From: Streptomyces canus
GTDB lineage: Bacteria > Actinomycetota > Actinomycetes > Streptomycetales > Streptomycetaceae
Length of the DNA stretch: 64,000 bases
Direction of reading: 5' to 3'
NCBI RefSeq assembly: GCF_030816965.1
Contig: NZ_JAUSYQ010000002.1
Location: 10,282,001-10,346,000 of the forward strand
Part shown: in pieces, positions 8,133 to 15,775 of the stretch
Position numbering within the stretch: position 1 is the first letter of the stretch
Layout of the letters: each line of letters starts with the position of its first letter
Position numbers and translations under genes: made by a program
Notes under the pieces: generated by a model
What the model saw: only the letters and a program-made list of their open reading frames with translations
Database searches by the model: none
What the model was told of the DNA's origin: nothing

Positions 8133-8425
8133 GACGAGGAGAGATCTGGACCCTCGGCGACGGGCGCAAGGTCCTGATCGTCTCCCTGACCGGCTTGGAA
8201 GAGGCCTACGGTGCGGTGGTCGGGATCGTGCTGCATCCCTCCGGCCGCTATCCCGACACGGCCATGTCGGTCGTGATCGGAGACCCGATCCCGTGCACCG
8301 CGGTCGCCGTCAACCTTCAGCAGCTGCGGGTGACCCGCTTCGACGGCGCGAAGCTCCTCGGTGAGGTCGACCCTGCCGCGATGGCCCGCGTCGACCAGGC
8401 GTTGCGCGCCGCCCTGGACCTGTAA
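8129..8425 (+). CDS. MazF/PemK-like toxin
   Basis: A 98-residue protein beginning MRRGEIWTLGDGRKVLIVS, the hallmark start of MazF/PemK/Kid-type ribosome-independent mRNA endonucleases. The next strands (AYGAVVGIVLHPSGRY and TAMSVVIGDPIPCTAVAVNL) and the C-terminal helix (PAAMARVDQALRAALDL) follow the family pattern. It is a little shorter than many MazF proteins because the loop after the first strand is reduced. Start GTG 8129 overlaps the antitoxin stop. Together they form a complete type II toxin-antitoxin unit. Cleavage specificity cannot be read from the sequence. Confidence 0.75.
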   Translation: MRRGEIWTLGDGRKVLIVSLTGLEEAYGAVVGIVLHPSGRYPDTAMSVVIGDPIPCTAVAVNLQQLRVTRFDGAKLLGEVDPAAMARVDQALRAALDL

Positions 8426-8499
8426 TCGCCCCCTACCAGAGAACCGGTGCTGCGACGCCGTAGTGCTGGACACTGCGGGTGCAGCCGCCCCGGGGCCTT

Positions 8500-8745
8500 T
8501 GCCGGGGGAGGTGGAGCGGGACGAGGGCCGCTGGGGCAGGAGGTCTACCACGGGTCCTGCCAACTCGCCCGCATCATCGAGGTGGTGGACAACAAGCACC
8601 GCACCCTCTCCGTCTTCGCCACCTGCATCGAGTCCTCGGCCCCACACCGCACGGACTTCTCCGGCCTCTCCCAGTACAGGCCTCGCGGCCCTCTACGGCG
8701 CGTCCGGTGTGACCGCGGACGTACCGCCCCAACCGGCCGGATAAA
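8500..8745 (+). pseudogene. C-terminal scrap of an actinobacterial metallophosphoesterase-like protein
   Basis: A short stretch reads CQLARIIEVVDNKHRTLSVF then ATCIESSAPHRTDFSGLSQ. It matches the closing part of a group of secreted actinobacterial metallophosphoesterases (pattern E-VVDN-x-GTLSxF). After this the frame shifts and a neighbouring frame continues with STGLAALYGASGV. The catalytic domain is absent, so this is a relic. It sits between the toxin gene and the acetyltransferase and has no promoter I can see. Confidence 0.4.
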
Positions 8746-8786
8746 CGGATGGTCGGAGGCGCACGTGACGCGGCAGGATGCTCCGC

Positions 8787-9347
8787 ATGACCTTGCCCAC
8801 CCCCGAGCTGCACACCGCTCGCCTGCGACTGCGGCCGTTCACCGACGCCGACGCGACGTCGCTATACACACTGCACAGCAGCGCCAACGTGCTGCGCTAC
8901 TGGGACTCCCCGCCGTGGACCGAACCGGCCCGCGCCCAGCGCTTCATCGCGACCTGCCGGACGATCGAGGAGGAAGGCACGGGAGCGCGGGTGGCCGTCG
9001 ACCGCGTCTCCGACGGCGCGTTTATCGGCTGGTGCGGCCTGACCAGCTGGAACCCGGACTTCCGCAGCGCTTCCCTGGGCTACGTCTTCGACGCCGCCGC
9101 GTGGGGCCACGGCTACGCAACGGAGACCGCGTACGCCGTCCTGCGGTGGGCGTTCGACACCCTGGACCTGAACCGCGTCCAGGCTGAGACCGACACCCGC
9201 AATGTGGCGTCCGCCCGGGTCCTGGAGAAGCTCGGGTTCGTCCGCGAAGGCACCCTCCGCGAGGACTGCGTCGTCAACGGCGACGTCTCCGACTCCTGGG
9301 TCTTCGGCCTCCTCCGCCGCGAGTGGCACCCGACGGCCGACCGCTAG
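8787..9347 (+). CDS. GNAT-family N-acetyltransferase (RimJ-like)
   Basis: A 186-residue acetyltransferase of the RimJ/RimL class. The N-terminus TARLRLRPFTDADATSLYTL is typical; the acetyl-CoA site is in FDAAAWGHGYATETAYAVLR, and the last conserved block is RNVASARVLEKLGFVREGTL. It would transfer acetyl from acetyl-CoA to a protein N-terminus or small amine; the substrate is unknown. I chose ATG at 8787 (MTLPTPELHTAR) because an AGGA lies about nine bases upstream; an in-frame ATG at 8778 adds three residues. It is intact and stands alone after the phosphoesterase relic. Confidence 0.87.
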   Translation: MTLPTPELHTARLRLRPFTDADATSLYTLHSSANVLRYWDSPPWTEPARAQRFIATCRTIEEEGTGARVAVDRVSDGAFIGWCGLTSWNPDFRSASLGYVFDAAAWGHGYATETAYAVLRWAFDTLDLNRVQAETDTRNVASARVLEKLGFVREGTLREDCVVNGDVSDSWVFGLLRREWHPTADR

Positions 9348-9727
9348 GACCGAGACCGGCCCGCCTTTCGGTCCGCAACCCCACCGAGGTCACCGGCCTC
9401 ATGGCTGCCCCTTGTCGGGGCCGGTGCCACGACGTATCGCCGGGTCAGTGTCCTGCCGGCAGTCACTCGCTTCGTGCTGTCGGGCCGTCCTGCCTGATCA
9501 GGGGAGCAATGTCTCAGCCGCAGCGTTTCGATTCACAGGACGAATACCCCTTCCCGTGCCCGTATGTGGCCAGGCCCGTCGTCATGCAGGACCCGCGTGT
9601 CGCCACCCTGTTCCTGATGGTCGGGCTCCCTGGAGAGAGTGAGAATGCCTTCATCGTGCCGTCCTGGGCCTCTGTCGGCGCGGAGGCGTCCATGGAGGGC
9701 GCGGCAGACGCTCATCCAGCCGGTCGG
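9348..9727. other. Convergent intergenic region
   Basis: About 380 bases between the acetyltransferase and the minus-strand gene ending at 9728. A plus-strand open stretch starts at 9509 (MSQPQRFDSQDEYPFP) and continues antisense through the next genes; the first 40 residues look plausible but the rest is antisense, so I do not call it. Nothing else is supported. Confidence 0.35.
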
Positions 9728-10111
9728 CTACGGAGTTTCCTTGCGGAAGAGAGCCAGCAGGGTCCGGGCCGGCAGGGCGCCCGGGTCGAAGAACTGCGTG
9801 GCCAGAGCGGGCGGCACCGCCGTTCCCTGCATGCGGACCTCGTGGCAGGTGAAGCAGAACGCCGCCTCGAACAGCGCCAGATCGAGAGAGTCGTCGTATG
9901 CCCGGACGCTCCAGCCCGGCGAGAAGCCGCAGCGGTGCTGTTCACTGCCGGGCAGGCTCTCGATCAAGGCCAGGGCGGCGTCGGCCTCGCTCCCGGCCCA
10001 GTGAGCAACCGCCGTGCCGGGGTACGGGACGTCCCGCCGGGCGGGAAGGGCGGAGATCCGTACGACCTCGATCAGCACGGTGGCGGTAACGGCTTCGGCG
10101 GGCAGCTGCAT
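9728..10111 (-). CDS. Hypothetical protein
   Basis: A 127-residue protein I do not recognise. Notable pieces are AVAHWAGSEADAALALIESL, a YDDSLDLALFEAAFCFTCHE stretch containing Cys-x2-Cys, and TLLALFRKE at the end. There is no signal peptide or membrane segment. Third codon positions are G/C-rich, as expected for a real gene on this strand. I chose ATG at 10111 because upstream codons overlap the preceding gene and look non-coding. It starts 17 bases after the stop of the NTF2-like gene at 10128-10517, so the two probably form an operon. Confidence 0.55.
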   Translation of the reverse strand: MQLPAEAVTATVLIEVVRISALPARRDVPYPGTAVAHWAGSEADAALALIESLPGSEQHRCGFSPGWSVRAYDDSLDLALFEAAFCFTCHEVRMQGTAVPPALATQFFDPGALPARTLLALFRKETP

Positions 10112-10127
10112 GAGCGCAGTCTGCCCG

Positions 10128-10517
10128 TCAGGTCCGGAGGCCGGGAGGCACAGTCGTCGCCTCGTGGTAGTACATCCGCCACCCCACGGCCCCGTCACCC
10201 TTGCGCCAGATCGAACTGTGCCTGGTCCTGCGCTCGCGGAGGACGGTCTGGAACGTCAGATGGACCAACCCCGGGGCCAGCAGCACGCCCGAGACGTCCG
10301 AAGGCTCGAACCGGCGGCCGGCAGGCGAACTACCCGTATCGTCGGGCAGTTCGGCGAGCATGGTCTCGTACGTCCACCGGCGCCCGGATCCACCGACCTC
10401 CACGAACTGCGGGTCGAGGAAACGCCCGGCAAGCTCCCGCGAGGCGCGGACACGTGGATCCATGAGCCGCAATTCACCCGCGATCACCTGATCCACATCG
10501 TCTGTCGCACTGTCCAT
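10128..10517 (-). CDS. DUF4440 / NTF2-like (SnoaL-fold) protein
   Basis: A 129-residue protein with the pattern of DUF4440 nuclear-transport-factor-2-like proteins: an N-terminal helix (GELRLMDPRVRASRELAGRF), then LDPQFVEVGGSGRRWTYETM, a middle strand with LVHLTFQTVLRE and a final strand SSIWRKGDGAVGWRMYYHEA. The fold forms a cone-shaped pocket; members include ketosteroid-isomerase-like enzymes and ligand-binding proteins, and the role here is unknown. The ATG at 10517 follows GGTGAG. It heads a probable two-gene operon with 9728-10111. Confidence 0.75.
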   Translation of the reverse strand: MDSATDDVDQVIAGELRLMDPRVRASRELAGRFLDPQFVEVGGSGRRWTYETMLAELPDDTGSSPAGRRFEPSDVSGVLLAPGLVHLTFQTVLRERRTRHSSIWRKGDGAVGWRMYYHEATTVPPGLRT

Positions 10518-10586
10518 GGACGTATCTCACCGAGCTCACCGGGACCGTCGCAAGCCGACCGCAGCCGCTTGCCCGGAGATCGCGTC

Positions 10587-11126
10587 CTAGGTGACGGGAA
10601 GGGAGCGGCGGTACGTGCGCTCGCGCCATTGCTTCGCCTCTGGATCCCAGGTGAAGGCGACATGGTGGCCGTCCTCACGTACCGTCGCCGCGATCCAGTA
10701 GCCGTCGTGGTCCCAGCGGATCGTCGCCGCCGTGCCGGGGCGCCGATCGGACCTGCCGAGCGGTGCCTCCGCGGCGCACAGCTCAGGAAGCTGAGCGAGG
10801 GCCTCCGGTTCGACGGTCACCTTCATCTCGACCAGCCACCCGTCCTCGGTCCGCAGGTGGATGAGATCCACGACGTCGGACGGCTCGTCGAGACTCGCTC
10901 GCGCCTGCCGACGGATGAACCGGTGCATGATGTCGCGCGTCCCGGAACCCATCCCTTTGGCCAGAGCGTTCCCGAAGTAGGTGGAGATCGCCTGCAGGAA
11001 CGGCGTTGCCGTCATCGTCGCCACGACGAGCAGGACGTCCGGCAACTCGGCGGCGGGTGATGCGCCGTAACCGCCGGGGCGGTCCTCGGGAAGTTCTGGT
11101 GGCCCGTAGGTGAGTTCGCTGCTCAT
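10587..11126 (-). CDS. Hypothetical protein
   Basis: A 179-residue protein of unknown function. A weakly hydrophobic stretch (LPDVLLVVATMTATPFLQAI) is followed by STYFGNALAKGMGSGTRDIM and HRFIRRQARASL. The second half is predicted strand-rich: DLIHLRTEDGWLVEMKVTVE, TIRWDHDGYWIAATVREDGH and VAFTWDPEAKQWRER. I read it as a helical N-terminus plus a beta domain, with no catalytic motif. The ATG at 11126 follows a GGGG on the minus strand. It is transcribed divergently from the tRNA-like RNA at 11260, so the 130-base gap may hold both promoters. Confidence 0.6.
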   Translation of the reverse strand: MSSELTYGPPELPEDRPGGYGASPAAELPDVLLVVATMTATPFLQAISTYFGNALAKGMGSGTRDIMHRFIRRQARASLDEPSDVVDLIHLRTEDGWLVEMKVTVEPEALAQLPELCAAEAPLGRSDRRPGTAATIRWDHDGYWIAATVREDGHHVAFTWDPEAKQWRERTYRRSLPVT

Positions 11127-11259
11127 GATCCCCTGCTCGGTCGCCGGCACGTGTCCCTCGTCGAGCACCCAGGGTATTCAGGGCCGTCCCGGCTGCCTCG
11201 CCCGATGGACCGAAATCCGGTTGAGCCCTGCCCGTCCCCGCGCTAATTTCGGAGCTCAT

Positions 11260-11331
11260 CGGCGTGTAGCTCAGCAGGAGAGCACCGGGCTCTGGACCCG
11301 GAGGGCGCAGGGGCAGAACCTGCCACGTCGG
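11260..11331 (+). ncRNA. tRNA-like structure (anticodon CUG) with a non-canonical T-loop
   Basis: The sequence folds as a full cloverleaf. Acceptor stem: CGGCGTG (11260-11266) with CACGTCG (11324-11330), seven pairs including G3-U70. D-arm: GCTC/GAGC with loop AGCAGGA, keeping U8, A14, G18, G19 and A21. Anticodon arm: CCGGG/CCCGG with loop CTCTGGA, giving anticodon CUG (glutamine, codon CAG) after U33. T-stem: GCAGG/CCTGC. Discriminator G73 (11331). The T-loop reads GGCAGAA instead of the near-universal TTCRANN, so U54, U55 and A58 are replaced. All helices are intact, which argues against random decay. It ends three bases before the ATG of the 766-residue gene at 11335. It may be an unusual tRNA-Gln, a pseudo-tRNA, or a leader RNA of that gene. 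Confidence 0.72.
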
Positions 11332-11334
11332 CTT

Positions 11335-13635
11335 ATGAACGACAACGCTGAGCAGCAGCCTCTCACCGCGACGCCCTCGTATGCCGCAGGCCGGCTGGCC
11401 AAGGCGTTCATGACCGCGCTAACCCATGAGGACCCCGACACCCGGCGCCGCGCCGAGGTGCGCGGGCAGCGCTGGCGGGAGGTCCTCGCAGGGATGGCCG
11501 CGGGCCGGCTCACGATCGGTTCGCGGACCCCGGTCGCGGGGCTCCCGGCCTGGGTCACCCCCGAGGTGCTGCGCGGCGGCTTCGCCACCGGGACCGCGAG
11601 CGCGGCCGGCCCGCTCCAGCCGTACGAGACCGAGACGGCCCGGAGTTTCGGGGTGCCCGCAGAGCGCCGTGCGATCTTCGCCCACTGCCTCACCGAGCCC
11701 GGACTCACGTGGTTGTGGGCACTGTTGGACGGCGGCCGCTACCGGATCGACGTGCCCGAGGAGGCGGCACTGCTCACCATGGCCTGGCTGGTGCGGCACG
11801 GGGAGACGGACGCGGCGCTGGACCTCCTGGCGGAACTGGAACCGTTCGCCGACCGGCTGCGCTTCCTGCCCCGTGCGACGGACCGCCCCGCCCCGGAAAC
11901 CGGCACGGCCGTCCACCGGCGCACCGTCCTGGACGCGGTCGTCACCCTGGAGCGACGACGACCGAACACGGCCGTCGAGACCCAGCGAGAAGCACTCACC
12001 GTCTGGCAGCCGTTCGGAGATGACCTCCTCGCACACTGGTTGCGGACGGCCGAGGAAGGCCGGGTCCTGGCACACGCCCCGGACCCCGATTGGCTGGCGC
12101 AGGCCGAGGTCCTGCTCGGCCGCTACCGGTTGCTCGCCGCGGAGCACACGCTCTGCACCAAGCACCGCAACCCCAAGGAGAACCTGGGCATTCTGCGAGG
12201 TGCGCTGGAGGAGGTCGTCGCCGGACGGCTGCTGGACGCGCGTCGGCTCGGCCTGTTGCGGCACGCGGTGCAGTCCATGGTGCGGCGGCGCGGCCTGCCC
12301 GGCTCGCCCGGCCATACGGCCCTCCGCCGCAGCCAGGCCGCGCAGGCGGAGCTGCCCTCCCACCACGCCCTGGCCCAGCTCGTGCTGCGCCGACTCGCCG
12401 CCCTTCCCCAGCAGGCGGGCATCCCGGATGTGGATCCGCTGCTTCGCCCGGTGAACGAGGAGGAGAGCCGGGCGGCAGGGCTGCCCGTCGGGGCCGTCCT
12501 GCCGCCCGCCATCGGTCAAGTGGTCGTGTCCGCACTGAGCGCTCCGCTCGGCACCCTCGTGGAACGGGGTGTCGTCCCCTCCGCCGAGGTTCTGGCCGAG
12601 CTGGTACCGCAGTTGGTCGCCGCTGCCACCGCGCGGGCGTACGGCGACGAAACGCTGCGGGCGTTGATGGCCGCCCACTACCGGGCGTTCCGCAACCGCC
12701 GCTCCCTGCTGCTGCTCAACCTGGAGCGGCAGGTGCGTATCGAGGAGCTGCCTTGGGTGCGGGCGGTGTCCGGCCGGCGGTCCGCGGTATCGGGCACGTC
12801 GGACGGCGAAGGCGCACTTACCGTGCTGCGACAGCTGGGCGAACTGGCCGTGCAGGCGTTTCCGGGCACCATCCTGCCCAACCCGCTGGTCCGCGAGCTC
12901 AGCGTGCTGGAACGGCAGTGCGCCCTGGGCGTTCCGTTCGTGGAGGAGCTGGCCGCCGACATCTTCATGGGAGAGTTCAGCCGGAAGTTCCTGACGGCGG
13001 CGCGGATCGCCGGTGACCTGCTGGGCGGCACGCTGTACGAGCGGTACTACGGCATCGACTACGCGGAGATCCGCGATCTGGCGATCGCCGAAACCGGCAC
13101 GGCCCCGGCCCGTTCACGTCGTGCCCCGACCTCTCCCGGGTTCGCGCGGCTGGCCACCGGGCGAGCCGGGACGACGCCGGGCTCCTGGTCGGTCGCCGCG
13201 AACGGCACGGTGATCGAGCAGGCGCAGATCCTCACCACGCACAACCTGGCCACGCTGGTCCACCGGGTGGGCATCGCTCCACGGCCCGGCTGGGCCGACC
13301 TGGCGCGCCGCTCATTCGTCACCGTGTGCCGGCTGACCGCTCGTGTCCACCACAACCCGCGCCCCTTGAGCACCATCAAGGATGCCGCGTACGCGTGGCG
13401 CCAGATGGTGTTCTTCCTGTCCCTGTGCCCGCCCGAGGAGCAGCGACGTTTCATCGTGGGCCTGGGCGCGGAGACGGCCCGGCACCCCAGCCACGTCGAG
13501 CCCCGTCTGGCCCCGGCCCTCGCGGGCCTGGCCCTGGTCGCCGAGGGCGGCACCTTCGGCGGTGACGGAACGGCGGACGCCTGCCGCAGCAGGCGTTTCC
13601 TGGGATGGAGCACCGACGGTCACTGGATGCGGTGA
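11335..13635 (+). CDS. Large protein of unknown function adjoining the tRNA-like RNA
   Basis: A 766-residue soluble protein with no signal peptide, Walker motif or membrane segment that I can see. It is rich in Leu/Ala/Arg helices and reads like a helical-repeat scaffold. Distinctive stretches that look conserved are HTLCTKHRNPKENLGILRGA (about residue 280), YRAFRNRRSLLLLNLERQVR (about 450), KFLTAARIAGDLLGGTLYER then YYGIDYAEI (about 560), and NGTVIEQAQILTTHNLATLV (about 625). I do not recognise the family. The ATG at 11335 lies directly after the tRNA-like fold and has no Shine-Dalgarno at the normal distance (the GGAGGG at 11300-11305 is about 30 bases away), so initiation is odd. It could instead start at the in-frame ATG near 11410. 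Confidence 0.75.
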   Translation: MNDNAEQQPLTATPSYAAGRLAKAFMTALTHEDPDTRRRAEVRGQRWREVLAGMAAGRLTIGSRTPVAGLPAWVTPEVLRGGFATGTASAAGPLQPYETETARSFGVPAERRAIFAHCLTEPGLTWLWALLDGGRYRIDVPEEAALLTMAWLVRHGETDAALDLLAELEPFADRLRFLPRATDRPAPETGTAVHRRTVLDAVVTLERRRPNTAVETQREALTVWQPFGDDLLAHWLRTAEEGRVLAHAPDPDWLAQAEVLLGRYRLLAAEHTLCTKHRNPKENLGILRGALEEVVAGRLLDARRLGLLRHAVQSMVRRRGLPGSPGHTALRRSQAAQAELPSHHALAQLVLRRLAALPQQAGIPDVDPLLRPVNEEESRAAGLPVGAVLPPAIGQVVVSALSAPLGTLVERGVVPSAEVLAELVPQLVAAATARAYGDETLRALMAAHYRAFRNRRSLLLLNLERQVRIEELPWVRAVSGRRSAVSGTSDGEGALTVLRQLGELAVQAFPGTILPNPLVRELSVLERQCALGVPFVEELAADIFMGEFSRKFLTAARIAGDLLGGTLYERYYGIDYAEIRDLAIAETGTAPARSRRAPTSPGFARLATGRAGTTPGSWSVAANGTVIEQAQILTTHNLATLVHRVGIAPRPGWADLARRSFVTVCRLTARVHHNPRPLSTIKDAAYAWRQMVFFLSLCPPEEQRRFIVGLGAETARHPSHVEPRLAPALAGLALVAEGGTFGGDGTADACRSRRFLGWSTDGHWMR

Positions 13636-14322
13636 CGCCTCCCGGGGGACGCCTGCGCGCTGTCCGACCGAGGCGCGGCCTTGATCGGGACGCTCGACCG
13701 CCTTGTCGGCGGGCCGTACGCGTACCGCGGCGAAGCGGGACCGTAACACCCCTCTCGATCCGTGCCGCCAGGTGAGAGGGGTGAACGCCTCGGATCCGAG
13801 GCCGGCGCCAAGAGCTGCCCCCGACGGCGCGGTCTGACGGTAGCGGGACTGGGGCCAGCAGCCGACCGGCACGTTGCGGGCCGGGGCCACGCACTTGGCC
13901 TCGAAGCGATGGGGGCTCGCCAACCCGTCGCTGCCGCTGGCCGTGATGTCGGATCTCGTACCCCAGCTGTCATGGCTCAGCTCGCCGGATGAAACGCTCA
14001 GCCCCGCCAACTCAACTGCTCACCCGCCAACTGAAGCGCTCCGTCACAACGTGTGCCGAAGCACGGTAGATGTCACCCGCAGCTCCTGCAGACGTGCGAG
14101 TTTGTGGCGATGAGGCACCGCAGGTGTCATCAGGTCGGCACGCTACTTGTCACCGTCAGCCAGGGAGGCACGGTTGCTGTCACCGCCTGCCGCTCAGGCT
14201 CGCCGACTGAGCGTCCAGTTGGCTCGCAGGAGCGTTGTAGATGGCCGGCAGGGCAGGTCCGAGCGGTTCGCTGTGCCCGCTAGGGCCCCATGGATCCCGA
14301 AGGCCCCCTCTAGCCTGGCCTC
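13636..14322. other. Gene-free region with repeated TGTCAYC motifs
   Basis: About 690 bases with no supported gene on either strand. Four copies of TGTCAYC lie at 14071, 14125, 14148 and 14178 in the same orientation, followed by the start of the next gene 140 bases later. They may be regulator boxes or the remains of a transposon end. A CCCCTC/GAGGGG inverted pair occurs near 13750-13780. Confidence 0.35.
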
Positions 14323-15072
14323 ATGATGGATGCGGGGGATTTCCGGGTCGGTGACGTGCTGTCGGTCGTCTGTCCATTCACGCCGGCCAGAGTCGAGCAG
14401 GCTGTGACGTGGGACCACGTGTCGGTGCGATGGCCGTGGTGGGACATCGACGCCGACAGCGAGTTCGTGCACTGGAACGGGGTCGTCGCCCTGGGCGTGA
14501 ACTGCGGTGGGCGCGTCGGGCCTGAAGTAAAGGCGGAGCTGTTTCGAACTGACCCGCCGCCCGAGCAACTGGAGCCGGGAAACGTCTGCCGGGTCGGAGT
14601 ACCACCGACGGTGGTACACGTGACGGGCGTCGACCATCACGATCCGCCGATGGAGACGGGCTGGCTACCGCGCCCGCACCTCACCGTGGCTGTGCTGCGC
14701 CGCGGCCTGTCCTACCGCGAATTCACGGACGAGAGCCATCTCGACGGCAGGGGCTACACCCTTCACCCTGGTGACGGGATCCCCTTCGCTTTTGAGCTGT
14801 TGATGCGGCCGTACGCTGCTCTCCTGCCCGGCGATGAGGTCGCCGACGCAGCCAGGCGAGCCTGGCAATTCGTGGGGCCCTGGGACTGGATCGCCTTCGA
14901 CGGAGCGCCGACCGGAGCGGGCCCTGAGTGGCCGCTCGTCCTATTGACCCGCGCAGGAACGCCGAGCTCCGGCGTAGACGCGGAGGCAGTGGCCGCAAGC
15001 ACGGCGATCGGTTCCCACCAGGAGACCGTCCGGCAGTGGATGTCGCTTACCGACGCCTCGCCCACACCCTGA
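14323..15072 (+). CDS. Hypothetical protein
   Basis: A 249-residue protein of unknown function. The N-terminal half is strand-rich with many Trp residues (VTWDHVSVRWPWWDIDADSE, FVHWNGVVALGVNC), then LEPGNVCRVGVPPTVVHVTG and a central block LPRPHLTVAVLRRGLSYREF. The C-terminal half has PFAFELLMRPYAALLPGDEV and AWQFVGPWDWIAFDGAP. I see no catalytic motif, signal peptide or membrane segment. Two ATG codons are adjacent at 14323 and 14326; there is no clear ribosome site, while CTCTAGCCT upstream could be a -10 region, so a leaderless transcript is possible. It has no obvious operon partner. Confidence 0.65.
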   Translation: MMDAGDFRVGDVLSVVCPFTPARVEQAVTWDHVSVRWPWWDIDADSEFVHWNGVVALGVNCGGRVGPEVKAELFRTDPPPEQLEPGNVCRVGVPPTVVHVTGVDHHDPPMETGWLPRPHLTVAVLRRGLSYREFTDESHLDGRGYTLHPGDGIPFAFELLMRPYAALLPGDEVADAARRAWQFVGPWDWIAFDGAPTGAGPEWPLVLLTRAGTPSSGVDAEAVAASTAIGSHQETVRQWMSLTDASPTP

Positions 15073-15195
15073 CCGGACGAAATTTCCGTCTTTCCACGCG
15101 CGCTGCTGACCTCGGTGACAACAAGCCTGCCTTTGTGGCAACTATCGTGCTTCGGCTCAGATCCGTCGAGCTGCTGCCCGGATGCAGGTGGAGGT

Positions 15196-15507
15196 TCAGT
15201 AGTCGAGGTCGAGGTCGAGGTCGAGGTAGTCGATGTCGTTGAGGGTGACGTCGGAGAGTCCCAGAGCGCGGTTTCTGCTGTCTTGGAAGGAGATCTCTTT
15301 GAAGCCTTCGGCGATGATCTGGCGCATTTGCTGGTCGCTGGCGCCTGTGGTGCGGGCGTCGAAGAGGCGTTGTGCGTATTGCGGGGGGAGGTGGACGGTG
15401 AGGCGGCGGAAGCGTCCGTCGTCGGTGGTGCCGATGGGCGCGGTGTACCCGAACCGGGTGAACCGCTCCGGGCCTGGAGGCTCGATTCCCTGAGGGGATC
15501 GAGTCAT
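15196..15507 (-). CDS. Small protein with acidic Asp-Leu repeat tail
   Basis: A 103-residue hypothetical protein. The body (FRRLTVHLPPQYAQRLFDAR, then QQMRQIIAEGFKEISFQDSR) looks like a small helical domain, possibly DNA- or partner-binding, and it ends in NDIDYLDLDLDLDY. The tail is encoded by four TCGAGG hexamers in a row (15203-15226 on the plus strand), so repeat slippage could change its length. The ATG (15505-15507) overlaps, on the opposite strand, the ATG of the IS3 OrfA fragment, so the original 5' end may have been altered by the insertion. I do not recognise the family; a regulatory or precursor-peptide role is only speculation. Confidence 0.45.
   Translation of the reverse strand: MTRSPQGIEPPGPERFTRFGYTAPIGTTDDGRFRRLTVHLPPQYAQRLFDARTTGASDQQMRQIIAEGFKEISFQDSRNRALGLSDVTLNDIDYLDLDLDLDY
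15203..15226. repeat. TCGAGG hexamer tandem repeat (x4)
   Basis: Four perfect TCGAGG units lie head to tail inside the 3' end of the minus-strand gene and encode its Asp-Leu repeat tail. Because six bases keep the frame, unit gain or loss would lengthen or shorten the tail by two residues each. Confidence 0.8.
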
Positions 15508-15775
15508 GGCACGTCCGTCCCCCCATCCTGCTGAGCTTCGTGAGCGTGCAGTGCGCATGGTTGCGGAGATCCGCCCGAACTACCCGACCGGGTGGGCCGC
15601 GATGAAGGCGGTCGCAGCCAAGCTGGGCATCGGCGCCGCAGCGACGGTGCGGACGTGGGTCCGCAAGGCCGAAGTCGACGGTGGTCAGCGGCCCGGCGTC
15701 ACCTCCGAGGAGGCCGCGGAGATCAAGCGTGGCGGCCCGGTACCGGCCAGGCGCAGGAGCCGGCGCCGGACATGA
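15506..15775 (+). pseudogene. 5' fragment of an IS3-family orfA (transposase subunit)
   Basis: The first 75 residues match the helix-turn-helix OrfA of IS3-family elements: HPAELRERAVRMVAEIRPNY, WAAMKAVAAKLGIGAAATVR, TWVRKAEVDGGQRPGVTSEE. After EEAAEIKR the homology ends abruptly near 15730; the leucine-zipper part and the catalytic orfB are missing. The DNA before the start forms a hairpin (about 15479-15507: GGCTCGATTCCC, then GGGGATCGAGTC), which could be part of the element's left end. It is a dead fragment. Its truncation suggests a later deletion joined it to the scraps that follow. Confidence 0.8.

Noticed and set aside
11260..11331. Integration site (att) in a tRNA
   Set aside because: No integrase gene and no second copy of the RNA's 3' end were seen in the window.
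15203..15226. Repeat array considered as CRISPR or iteron
   Set aside because: Six-base units without spacers that encode an Asp-Leu tail; a simple coding repeat, not CRISPR.
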